Assembly (NCBI GenBank): GCA_910589415.1
Contig: OU342637.1
Span: 34,874,162-34,938,161, forward strand
DNA: 64,000 bases
DNA from: Malachius bipustulatus
Lineage: Eukaryota; Arthropoda; Insecta; Coleoptera; Melyridae
Direction: 5' to 3'
Under the pieces are notes generated by a model. That model ran no database searches and had not been told where the DNA came from. It was given only the letters and a program-made list of their open reading frames with translations. Both the position numbers and the translations under genes were made by a program. Numbering within the stretch: position 1 is the stretch's first letter; each line of letters opens with the position of its first letter. Shown one piece after another: positions 1 to 10,058 of this stretch.

Positions 1-1560
1 ATTCTTTAAGTACGATAACAGGTGCGTCATCGGGCCCAGAAGCTTTGTTTGGGTCTAAGGTTAGGATAATCTAATCATAGTCTAAGGCATAATAGTAAGA
101 CCTAAAATCACTTAAGTGACTGTGACTCGGTCAGACCGAACTATAAAGAAGACTGCGAGGAATGTCCTTGTAAAAATACAGAGTCAAACAGAGAGGCATG
201 CGAACATGCCCCATGGCGGCAATGGAGTTAATACAAATTTTCATCAAAAATAGTTTATCATAATAGAATCGCTAGAGAAAAAACAGGATTATAAATAGGG
301 AGAAGGGAACAATCTTCCTAATGAGAAATACAGTCATACAGTTCAGCAAGAAAAAGAATAGACAGGAATGAGTCATAGAATGATTTCAACAAGTACCTAC
401 AATCTCAAATGAATAAAAATTAAATATTTTTTACGAAATTATTTTTTAGTTGAGATACAGGGTGTTTAAGTGCCAATTTACGGTTTTTTATTGTACCTTC
501 GACAGAGTGAACTAGTATACCCAGAATTTTATCCAATACAGGCTGTTCCGTTCCCATGTTTCCCTTTTCCATAAAAATCCCTCCTTATCGTGAATTATGA
601 ACGAGGGGAAAGGAACGTGACAACATGGTGCGCGAGACCATTTCCTATGGGTATTTCAGCAAAAGGGTGCTCTCCACTTCACCCAAAAACATTTTCAAGA
701 TGAACCACTGTCGCGTTCGGTTGTCCACGTGTACTATACACAAGAAGAGTTTACATTGTAATCAAAAGTGCTCTGCGACGCGATAGTATGTTCGGCCCTT
801 GTCGCCTAATGAAAGCTCACTAAGCTGTCTACATGGGATATTTAAGGTAGGTGAATAATTCTCATCCTAGAAATTATACCTCTTAGTTGCTCCCCTAATT
901 ATTTACCCGCTGGTCCTTCGAATAATTAACTTAATCAAAATTCCAAAGCGCTTGACTTACTATACAAATACATATAACAATTGAGTTCTTGACAGTAAGT
1001 CGTATAAGCAACACAGGCTATTAAATAGAAAAGCTATCCTCGAAAGATCAGGATTATTGGTCCACTCTGTAGAAAGATAACATTTTTTTATTGACACTTA
1101 AGAACCCTATATCTCAGTTAATAAACATTTTCGTAAAAAGACATTTAATTTTTCTTCATATTTAGCTTTATCTACAAACCCTTCAATTTATGATACTTTT
1201 CTACTGAATTGACTTGTATTTACAATGTATTTATAGATTCCGCATCTTCTAAACCGTAATCCAATTATTAACGTATTGTTCAAAGACGGAATTACACTGC
1301 TCAACATTGCGAAGGGGATATATTCAAATAATTTTTTACAGGATAACAATCTGATTTCTTTTTCAATTCTCAATAATACTCTCAACAATCTAAGACAATA
1401 AACTTTTTGCATTGCTCATCAATTTTCATGTTTTTTTTTTGTAGAATACATTTTTCAAAAAAATTGTATTTTTCACAAACTTGGATTTGCTTTTTTCAAG
1501 CACATCTTATTAGAGCTCAAACTTATTCAAATTATCAGTACTGGTATGTCATTCTACCTC
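1..1560. other. No gene recognised
   Basis: AT-rich sequence with only short chance open frames and no recognisable domain. I see no tRNA-like fold, long terminal repeat or obvious inverted repeat. It lies downstream of the 3' end of the minus-strand LINE A. Confidence 0.5.
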
Positions 1561-1569
1561 TATACTAAT

Positions 1570-2704
1570 TCAAGTATTGTTTATTTATTAATTTATTTAG
1601 ATTACACCCATCAACATCACACAGCCAAATTAAGATGGGGAAACATACAGGAATGATTTAAATAAATTAATTTCAATTAAATTACAAAAAGTTTGAAAGT
1701 AAATAAAGACATCTACAAAAATATTCTAGCGGTCAATGATAGGTCGTTTTATCTATACAATAATACTTGTGTTGAAAATTTCAACTGACAGTTGGATCCC
1801 TATATAACTGTTACAGAGTTGAAATAGAGAACCCGCCCTAGTAGCTCAACCTCACCGACAAGCGAGGGAGACAAGACCAGCGATGCGTATTTCAACAAAG
1901 GCCGAACTAAGGACCCATAGAGGTGAATAAGTGTTTTCTGGTTAGTAAATTCTCTTTTCCTAATTATAAATTCAAGCGCTCTAGAGGATTTGGAGACAAC
2001 CGATTCAATAATGCAGTCTAAATGTCAAACGCGAGTCAAAAATAACCCCAAGATCACGCATAACATGCAGCCTACTGATGACTTCTCCAGATAATAAATA
2101 CTGAAAGCATATGGGGGACTTACTTCGTGTATAGGATACAATAGCACATTTAGAGACATTCAAATCCATTCTGTTTAACTGACACCACCCATAAAATTTG
2201 TCAAGATCTTGTTGCGAAATGAGAGCATCCTCGAGAGATCTGACACGACAATAAATTTTCATGTCAGCCGCGTACATCAAACACTTGACTCGAAAAATAT
2301 CAGTCACATCATTATTAACATATATGAATATCAGGGGTCAAAGAACAGAACCTTGCGGCACTCCAGACGGAGCCTCAAAGACGGATGACTTAAATCCTGA
2401 GACTTCAAGGAATTGAGTTCTATCACGCAGATAATGATCAATCAGTTTGATCAAAAGTTATGAGGCTGACCAAAATATTGCAGTTTTCGGATAACAATGG
2501 TATGATTCAAACGATCAAAAGCTTTTCTGAAATCGGTAAACACATCTACCTGAAAACCGGCATCTAGAGAGGCGATAAATTGCGACATACGCAGCAAATT
2601 AGTTACTGTCGATCTAGCAGTCACGAAACCATGCTGCATGGGTAGAATTCTATGGAATATCGATCTTTCAATTAGGCTATGAAAATGGAATTCAAACAGT
2701 TTAG

Positions 2705-2705
<1 letters not shown>
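1570..2705 (-). pseudogene. LINE A, 3' segment: RT C-terminus and 3' UTR (decayed)
   Basis: Minus-strand remnant of a Jockey-like non-LTR retrotransposon. Going down in coordinates, the RT palm reads as HGFVTARSTVTNLL and then VDVFTDFRKAFDRLNH (about 2640-2450). The catalytic YADD box is degraded to YAAD (about 2270), followed by LGVIFDSRLTF (about 2050) and SLVRPLLKYAS (about 1890). Frameshifts and stops separate these blocks. After 1800 no protein is readable, and the sequence ends near 1570 in an A/T-rich tail (TAAA-like repeats on the minus strand), as expected for a LINE 3' end. This is the 3' part of the LINE whose 5' parts lie at 7516-7984, 15776-16415 and 23608-24800; the order and strand of the domains match. 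It is non-functional. Confidence 0.8.

Positions 2706-2736
<31 letters not shown>
2705..2736. repeat. (ATA)n microsatellite, 3' terminus of LINE B
   Basis: About ten ATA/TAA triplets directly follow the LINE B 3' UTR. On the minus strand the run comes just after CAATAAAGAC. Short simple-sequence 3' tails instead of poly(A) are known in several LINE clades. Confidence 0.85.
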
Positions 2737-3084
2737 GTCTTTATTGAGATAGAATTACATCTCTATCCATAATCTATTTACATAAAGATATGCTGAGAGA
2801 AAAACGAAGACGCATCTAGTCTCAACCTCAGGGCGAAGTTCAGCATGCTACTGACATAATCAGCGGACACTGCTCTTCCACTTAAACCCTGGTTATATAT
2901 ACACTACAAACACGTTACAGCGCCCAGTGAGCATGTTTGTCAAGCAAAAGAAAAAGAAGCAAAGAAAAGAAAAGAGAGAAATAAGAACGAAAAGGTAAAG
3001 GAAGAATAAAAGAAGAAGAAAAGAAAAAATAAAAAAGAAAAAGAAAGAAAAAAAAAACAAGAGAAAAACAGTTAGCCTAGTCAC

Positions 3085-5973
3085 TCATTGGACCCGAAAC
3101 AACAAATCAAAAACCCTCCTCTTAAACCTGTTGATGTTCGCAATTGTTTTAAATTCGTCTGGTAGGTCATTGTATAACTTACTAACACAGTAGGTGAAAG
3201 AGCGTTCATATAAAGAAAGCCTATGAACAGGAGGTGTGATCAGATGCTTCCTTCTGATATTTATGTTGTGAACATCGGTACGGAAAGTGATTTTCCTATA
3301 TAAATAGGCCGGGGTTCTGAAAAGAATGATTGAGTGGAAAAGACTAAGAGCCTGCAGCTTGTATCTATTTTTTATGTTCAACCATTGAACTTCTTTCAAT
3401 TTATGGGAAATATGTGCATATTTTCTAATACCGAAAATAAAGCGTAAGCATGAATTCTGCAGTCTCTGTATTTTATAACAAGTCTCACCGTCGAGAGAAG
3501 CTGAATAAACTTGAGAGCAATAATTAACCTTCGATAGCACAAGTGATTCACAGAGAGTTATTTTAATTTCCTTAGGCAAACACTTCCGCTGTCTATACAA
3601 CTGCTTCAACGATCCATAGGCTTTCGACAAACATTTAGAAACATGATCTTTATATCGGAAGGTGTTGTCCATCTGTAATCCTAGATTCCGTACAGTATTA
3701 ACAACAGGTATTTCAACCCCATCAATTGCTAGCTTAACCATCTGCTCGAGACGATCACACATTACTTGTCTACCAAAAATAATACTCTGAGACTTGGAAG
3801 GATTGAGAGTCAAGCAAAGGCTTCTAGCGTGCTCATATATGCCCAAGAGATCCTCATTAATGCCAGCAACAGCCTGTAAAACATCGTCTGGTTTGAATGA
3901 ATAATACAGCTGGGTATCGTCAGCATACATGATCATCTTACAATATTTTATGCATCGAGGGAAACAGCTCGTATAAATTGTGAATAACAATGGTCCTAGA
4001 ATTGAACCCTGTGGAACACCAGCAGAAACCCTACCCAGCTCCGACTCACACGAACCCACCTTCACACTCTGACATCTATCGGAGAGATAACTTTGCATCA
4101 ACCTTATGGAATCCGCAGAGAGGCCTATTTTTTTCAAAACCCGCATAAGCACGCCACAACGCACCGTATCAAAGGCTCTCGAAAAGTCCAACAAGACAAG
4201 TACAGTCAATAAGCCCTCATCAGTTGCCTTCAATATATCATCAGTGACTGCCATTAAAGCAGTTGTGCAACTATGATTATGCCTAAAACCGAACTGAATA
4301 TCAGGCAACACTGCATTCCTCTTTACAAATTCTTTCAATTGATCGTGCATTATTCTTTCGAGAACCTTCGACAGCACCGGCAACACACTAATAGAGCGAA
4401 AATGATTGAGTTCAGTTGGAGCGGAAACCTTAGGTATAGGAACAACGGTTGCTCTCTTCCATGCCAGAGGAACATAGGCATCCGTCAAGCAACAGTTAAT
4501 CAGGTGCATCAGATACTTAAGCACATAAGGACAACACATCATAATCATTTCAATCGAGATCTTATCCCAACCGACAGCGTTTGTCTTAATTTGACAGAGA
4601 GACTTAAATATGGTATCTTCATCAACTAATGAAAAATCGAAAGCAACATCATTATACCCTGAACCATAATCACAAAAACCAAGAGGATCAAAAGACCTAT
4701 CACTATCTTCAGCCCCATCGGACAAGTTATTTAGAAAGTATTCATTTAGTTCATCTGGAGTAAAAACATTGAGATCATCTACGCCCTTAGAATCTCTATT
4801 TATATCTAAATCTTTCAAAGTTTTATACAACATCTTTGTGTTATTTCCACGAAAGATCCCACACAGGTAGTTTCTCTTAGCTCGTTCTATAGCGGCCGAC
4901 AAACTATTACGCAAAGCTTTATACTGTTCCCAATCACCCGGCAATCTAGTTTTCCTATATCTACGCTTCGCCTTATCCCTTTGTGCCATTCCCTCCCGAA
5001 GAACACCTGTGAGCCATGGAGCTGCAGGCTTCGAAAACCTTTTAACTTTGACGGGAGCATGCCTGTCAAACAATTGCAGTAGGGCACTATAAAAGTAATC
5101 AAGTTTTTTGTCGATGTCCCTTATAGTAAAAACTTTATCCAAATTTAGGCCTTCCAAATCTCTTTGAAAAATAGACATATCTACATCATTTAGGCACCTG
5201 TAAGAATAGAATCTGGGCTTGCTTTTAGGTACATTCGCAGATAAGGAGCACCATATCAAATCATGATCAGAGAAATGCACAACCTCAACACCATCTTCCG
5301 TCACCAAGCTGTCATTATTAATCAAAATATGATCTATCAGTGATCTGCTAGTTTTTGTGACTCTGGTAGGTTCAGTAATCAACTGAGATAATCCAAGTTC
5401 GTTAAGGTGGGTAACGTACGCTTTTGTAACCGTATCGTCTTCTTTTAGAAGGTCAATATTAAAATCGCCTAGTATGATCAAATTATTGCAGTATAGTAGG
5501 GAACTTGACAACAAGGCTTCAATATCATCTAGGCAAACTTTATACCCTACATCATGGTTTCTGTATATAACACACAATACTACACAAAAATGATCCACGG
5601 ACAATAGTACCTTCAGTTGCTCCACGCCTCCAGTCACCTCCAGCAGGGTAGCCTGAATCGAGCTTCTCACATAAACTGCAACTCCCGACCCCCTACCACG
5701 ATAATCTTTACGTATAAATCTGTAATTATCAATGGCGTATTGAGCAGAGTCCATCCCATCCTTCAACCATGTCTCTGATATGCCCATTACATCAATATCT
5801 AATTTAGAAATAGTGTCTTTCACTTCACTAAAGTGCAGATCCAATGAGATAACATTCAAATGTGCAATCTTCAACTTCATACCCTCAGAGCGATTTCTAG
5901 GTTGAAAAAATAATAAACAAATAAATATTAGTTGAAGAAGAGAATAAAAAGTAATATTAGTTGAAGAAGACAA
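3085..5973 (-). CDS. LINE B ORF2: endonuclease-reverse transcriptase
   Basis: Encodes the retrotransposition enzyme: an APE-type endonuclease nicks the target and the RT copies the element RNA at the nick. The open frame is 962 codons. The first 31 residues (hydrophobic, within short direct DNA repeats at 5930-5990) are probably not native, and Met32 (about 5880), just before KIAHLN, is the likelier start. Endonuclease motifs: AHLN, GISETWL, LGDFNID (about residue 170), SLIDHIL and SDHDL (about 236). RT blocks: VVPIPKV (about 511), FRSISVLPVLSKVLERI, FGFRHNHSC, LVLLDFSRAFDTV, GVPQGSILGPLLF, YADDTQLY (about 683) and NLGLQMD. There is no RNase H domain, and the thumb and C-terminus are present. 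No stops or frameshifts are seen. Confidence 0.9.
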   Translation of the reverse strand: MSSSTNITFYSLLQLIFICLLFFQPRNRSEGMKLKIAHLNVISLDLHFSEVKDTISKLDIDVMGISETWLKDGMDSAQYAIDNYRFIRKDYRGRGSGVAVYVRSSIQATLLEVTGGVEQLKVLLSVDHFCVVLCVIYRNHDVGYKVCLDDIEALLSSSLLYCNNLIILGDFNIDLLKEDDTVTKAYVTHLNELGLSQLITEPTRVTKTSRSLIDHILINNDSLVTEDGVEVVHFSDHDLIWCSLSANVPKSKPRFYSYRCLNDVDMSIFQRDLEGLNLDKVFTIRDIDKKLDYFYSALLQLFDRHAPVKVKRFSKPAAPWLTGVLREGMAQRDKAKRRYRKTRLPGDWEQYKALRNSLSAAIERAKRNYLCGIFRGNNTKMLYKTLKDLDINRDSKGVDDLNVFTPDELNEYFLNNLSDGAEDSDRSFDPLGFCDYGSGYNDVAFDFSLVDEDTIFKSLCQIKTNAVGWDKISIEMIMMCCPYVLKYLMHLINCCLTDAYVPLAWKRATVVPIPKVSAPTELNHFRSISVLPVLSKVLERIMHDQLKEFVKRNAVLPDIQFGFRHNHSCTTALMAVTDDILKATDEGLLTVLVLLDFSRAFDTVRCGVLMRVLKKIGLSADSIRLMQSYLSDRCQSVKVGSCESELGRVSAGVPQGSILGPLLFTIYTSCFPRCIKYCKMIMYADDTQLYYSFKPDDVLQAVAGINEDLLGIYEHARSLCLTLNPSKSQSIIFGRQVMCDRLEQMVKLAIDGVEIPVVNTVRNLGLQMDNTFRYKDHVSKCLSKAYGSLKQLYRQRKCLPKEIKITLCESLVLSKVNYCSQVYSASLDGETCYKIQRLQNSCLRFIFGIRKYAHISHKLKEVQWLNIKNRYKLQALSLFHSIILFRTPAYLYRKITFRTDVHNINIRRKHLITPPVHRLSLYERSFTYCVSKLYNDLPDEFKTIANINRFKRRVFDLLFRVQ

Positions 5974-6647
5974 TAAAAGAAAACAAAAGAAGTAGAGAAT
6001 AGGTAAAACTTTTGCTTAACACAAGTAGCGCAAAAAATAATAATAATGATAATGCGATAAAGATGCGCCTTCAAACATAATTTATTCTTTTATTAACGGA
6101 GTACAAATTATCTCAGCTGTTCGACTTAGGTGATAAGATTATTCAAGGTGTATTCAATGAATTGATTCAGTTCCTACCTACTATCCTAATTAAATATATA
6201 CATCCCATTTCAAACAACATTGTGCAATTCTAAATTCTAAATTAAAATCAAGAAACAGGATTACATATGAGACGTACCTTCCTAGAATAGGACACAAGCC
6301 AAGAAATATAATCAAATAATATAAGTCAAATAATATAAATCAAATAATTTAATAATATAAGTAACATAAGAAATAGTAAACAATATAAAAAACAACTTAT
6401 GTACCCTTGCAAAGTATTAATATTGGGCCTACTAAAAAAATGTGCGATTAAAAAAAAAAACTAAATAACAATAACCTTTTCTAAGGTAATAACTTCCTCA
6501 CTTACCCCTGCATAAGCAAAAGCAAGTAACCATACCTCACCAGCCTTGTCAACCACACCCCACAAGATATCCGGCATCCACCCACAATTATTATCCATCA
6601 GGCAAGTACCAAAAAAACCATATCAGAGGACAATGCAGTCAAACAAC

Positions 6648-7370
6648 CTATGATCCCCCGACGCACTGCTGCAGCTTAACAACATCATCCTTCCGAGAAA
6701 CTCTGTGAACACTTTTATCGACTTTAACATATATAGAACCATTTGCCGTCCAAACCTTATGCTTCTCCACAACTTGTAGTACCTCCTTCAGTAATCGCAT
6801 ACTCTGCGCGCACAAATCTTCCCTGATGATAACCCTGGTACCTTTCAGCCTTGATTTCGCCCTATACACAGCATCTCGAACTTTCCATGAAGAAAACCTC
6901 ACCAGAACACAGCCTCCGCCAACTTTAGTACCCGAAAGAAATTTGACACTTTCAATATCCCCAGCGGTCAGAGAAACAGACAGTTTGTCACTTATTATGC
7001 CAATTACCAAATCTTCTATTTTGCTATGATCATCAACTGTGATTCCATAGAGTCGCAGTGAGTGTCTCCTAGCATTCTGTTCCAATAACATGACCCTGCT
7101 GGACAAATGATCAATTTCCAAGTTCAGACGAGCATTATTCTTCTCATTCCTACTTATATATTCTTCCAGCTGTTCTTTGACCATTCGTTCTATAACCACC
7201 GACAAACTTTTTTGAAATTCATCGGAATTAATCATATTTATTAACGATGTTTTCAGGACCGTCTGTAGATCAGCACCGGCGGAACCGGCAACGTTACTTC
7301 TCTGCGCCCTAGTATCAGGCATTTTCAAAAACAAAGCTCGAATTCGCTTACGTGTACAAAATTTCCACAC
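6648..7370 (-). CDS. LINE B ORF1: nucleic-acid-binding protein
   Basis: Predicted RNA-binding partner of ORF2. The open frame is 240 codons, but Met17 (about 7322, MPDTRAQR) looks the better start. A central predicted coiled coil (EEYISRNEKNNARLNLEIDH followed by SSRVMLLE) is followed by an RRM-like core with RHSLRLYGI, a FSSWKVRDAVYRAKSRLKGT block and IREDL, ending in a basic region. This coiled-coil plus 'LRLxGI...VRFxS...REDL' layout is typical of ORF1 proteins of CR1/Jockey/L1-like LINEs (Transposase_22-like). No CCHC zinc knuckle is present, unlike LINE A ORF1. It ends 675 bp upstream of the annotated ORF2 frame. Confidence 0.8.
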   Translation of the reverse strand: MWKFCTRKRIRALFLKMPDTRAQRSNVAGSAGADLQTVLKTSLINMINSDEFQKSLSVVIERMVKEQLEEYISRNEKNNARLNLEIDHLSSRVMLLEQNARRHSLRLYGITVDDHSKIEDLVIGIISDKLSVSLTAGDIESVKFLSGTKVGGGCVLVRFSSWKVRDAVYRAKSRLKGTRVIIREDLCAQSMRLLKEVLQVVEKHKVWTANGSIYVKVDKSVHRVSRKDDVVKLQQCVGGS

Positions 7371-7515
7371 AATTTGATCTCAAGCCCGACAGTTCACAAT
7401 AATAACAACACCCAACTTAAAACAAAGAATTATTTCACTCCTTATACTTAGTAATATGAAAATTTGAAGAGCGCGATCTTCTGCGCCTGTTGCTCACTCG
7501 AACGCCATATTTGAC

Positions 7516-7984
7516 TGAGTATTGATAGTGGTCTGCAATTATTTACAGACTGACTTCAAGACAAGAAAAACACGAGATACCTTCCATATCTTAGGAAAAC
7601 AACCTGTTTTTAGATTACTGTTGAACACATGGTGCAAAGGAACCATCAACAAAGGCAGACAATTCTTAAGAAAGAAAGCAGGAACCTTATCAGGACCAGA
7701 AGATAAAGAGGTTTTAATCTATTCGCGGCAACCTTCAAATCGCCCTCCCTCTGGGAAACCGTCTCAACACCATTTAGGGAAACATGGGATGTAATATGTA
7801 ATACTGGTGTGACCTCTACACTATTAACATAGGACCAAAAACTATTCGGATTATATCGCATCTACGCTTCAACTCGATTAATGAAAGCATTAAAAGCTAC
7901 CCCAACGTCAATCTTAACTTTACGTCGTAATTATCTAAGTGCATTATAATACACAGCGGATCCAGATGACCTGAATTTCCGCCA
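7516..7984 (-). pseudogene. LINE A, linker between endonuclease and RT (decayed)
   Basis: Minus-strand LINE A sequence between two insertions. Readable blocks are an AVYYNALR-like stretch (about 7950), VAFNAFINRVEA (about 7890), then MRYNPNSFWSYVNSV (about 7860-7815), which is the conserved 'NPKxFWxYV' linker just upstream of the RT in Jockey-type LINEs. Further on, KQVVFLRYGRYL...KSV (about 7610-7550) corresponds to the 'FPxxWKxSxVxPxxKxG' motif of RT block 0. Several frameshifts and stops are present. The fragment stops at the LINE B 5' end (about 7516). Confidence 0.8.
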
Positions 7985-8124
7985 GTATTACTGTATTTTT
8001 TAACAAAAAAATACACTTTTGAGGACGACATCACTTTTCGAAAATCACCCAATCTCATCAAATGTCCACCGATCCTGACCCCCAGATCACGAAAAAGTGG
8101 TTTTCCAAAATTCACCTGCCCACG

Positions 8125-8209
8125 ATAATAATATATAAATATATATATATTTATATATTATATATTTATATATATATTATAAATATATATATATATATAT
8201 TTATATATT
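8125..8209. repeat. (TA)n-rich low-complexity tract
   Basis: Alternating TA/ATA run of about 85 bp inside repeat element copy 1. The homologous position in copy 2 holds a shorter pure (TA)n at 35957-35991, so this is an internal, length-variable microsatellite of the element. Confidence 0.85.
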
Positions 8210-9368
8210 TATTTCTCCAAAATCGCGATTTTTCGATTTTAAAAACGCTCCTGTAGCTTTATCTTTCAAGATAAGTGAACGAAATTTTGGATCCTTGTAA
8301 AACCTTGGAATGACGTTAGATTTTCGTTGAAAAAATTTCCAAAAGTCCAATCACTTCTACAGGGTGTCCCTTCAAAGTTCCAGGAATCCGGTTTTTGTCA
8401 CCTCATTTCAGGTCGCAATTTTCAATGTAGGAGGCTGAAATTTTTGTGGGAGTAAGATATCCACAAGGAGTGGTCTGGTATTGCACTTGAGCAAAATCGG
8501 CCAAGCCGTTTCAAAATGGCAGCCATTTGAATTTTTGGGAAAATTTGCTATTTTTTGAGTCCCTGTATGAGCAAGATGGCAATAAAACTTTAAAATAAAA
8601 TTAACAAGATTAGGAGAAAACTATTTGAAATTTAAATTAAAGCAATAAAATTGGCATTATTTATATTCATAAGCCAGTGGCGTGGGTAGGAAAAGGGTAA
8701 AAATGTCTAAATTTCTATAACCGTTTATGAGTTAATTTTTAAAGAAATTGAACTGAAATTTTCACAGTAGGCAAGTACAGTAATATCCTTTAACTCTTGA
8801 AAGTTTCACGAAGTAAATAAGAAAAATGACGGAGATATTAATATTTTTTTCATATGATGTTTATTTCTTTATAATTTTAAAACCGCTGCTGTAGCTTCAT
8901 ATTTAAGGATTAGTGAACGAAATTTTTTACCCTTGTGAAACTTCAAAATGACATTTGATTTTCGTAAAAAAAATTCCCTAAAGCTGCGTAACTTCTACAG
9001 GGTGTCCCTCCAAATTAAAAACAAAAACCGTCTATGAGGCACGGTTTCTGGTCGCAGTTTTCAATCTAGGGGGCTGAAATTTTTTTGAGTAAGATAGCCG
9101 CAAAGAGTCGTCTGGTACTGTATTTGAGTAAAATCGAGCCGTTTCAAAATGGCGGCTTTTTCAATTTTAGAAAAAATTGCCAGATTTTGAACCCCTATAC
9201 CTACCTACCTATAAGCAAGTTAGAAAAACAAATTTAAACCAAATTAACACGATTGGAAGAAAATTATTTTAAATTTGAGTTAATGCAGTAAAATTTGCAT
9301 ATTTTTCATTAATAAGCCAGTGGCGTGGGTAGGAAAAGGGTAAAAATGGCTAAATTTCTATAACCGTT

Positions 9369-9885
9369 TGTACGGTTTAGGTACACAAAGAACGAATAAT
9401 GAACTGTATAAATTAATAGACACACATTAAATTAATCTTTTAATGCAAAACTAGTAATTTTACACAATGCTGTAGAACAACCAATCAATTTAAAGGTAAT
9501 TTCTAATTATATGTAGACGATTATAATATGATTAAACGATTTAGTAAGATGAATAATTTGAATTAAATCGGAGTAGGTATGCAGGTATTTATTTAGTCTG
9601 ACGAACGAACGATACGAAATATACGAATATTAGAGACAGCAGGACTTCTGTCCTGGTCAACGAACGAAAAGCGAATCTTGCTTTGCACACCTGACGCAGG
9701 CAAGCAAGGGTTACATTTTTACTTTTTCCCTATTCCACGAAGACCACCTAAGAAGTGCATCTCCCGGATCGATATTTAACAGAAAATTCGACATTTCAGT
9801 TCTTCTTCATCCTAAACTGTGTCTACATACACATAGACAGTGTCTACATGATTTAACTAATTTAAAAGCAGCTCAATCTGCAACA
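9369..9885 (-). repeat. BEL element 3' LTR
   Basis: 517 bp, TG...CA, apparently identical to 14794-15310. It is the downstream LTR for the minus-strand transcript and directly abuts the polypurine tract at 9886-9898. Confidence 0.92.
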
Positions 9886-9898
9886 TATTCCCCCCCTT
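9886..9898 (-). promoter_or_regulatory. BEL polypurine tract
   Basis: Minus strand reads AAGGGGGGGAATA directly before the 3' LTR. This is the expected position and composition of the plus-strand primer site. Confidence 0.75.
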
Positions 9899-10058
9899 GG
9901 AGTCTCTGACTTCAATAACACTAAATTTTTTTTTTTTCTCATACGAAAATTTTCAACATATAATTGCGGTTCTCTCTAGAACGAAATAATAATATTTTTT
10001 CTTATTTTAAAATCGTCGAACGAATAGACAAATAGTCTCGAAATTATTACTTGCATTG

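Larger units (their letters stand above)
2706..7516 (-). mobile_element. LINE B: full-length CR1/Jockey-type non-LTR retrotransposon
   Basis: A complete-looking two-ORF LINE inserted in the same orientation into the RT region of LINE A. From 5' to 3' (descending): a short leader from about 7516, ORF1 (7370-6648), an AT-rich 0.7-kb spacer, ORF2 (5973-3085), then a 3' UTR with a purine-rich tract on the + strand (about 2945-3070), an AATAAA signal about 2743 and a terminal (TTA)n run. LINE A coding resumes on both sides: RT block 0-1 sequence above 7516 and a KLFEFHFHSLI-like frame below 2700. Neither ORF has an internal stop, which suggests a recent insertion. The TSD could not be defined because the 3' end is a microsatellite in AT-rich sequence. 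CR1 and Jockey assignment is by motif style only. Confidence 0.85.

Noticed and set aside
2893..3084. Phe/Leu-rich frame as a membrane protein
   Set aside because: It is the complement of a purine-rich low-complexity tract in the LINE B 3' UTR.
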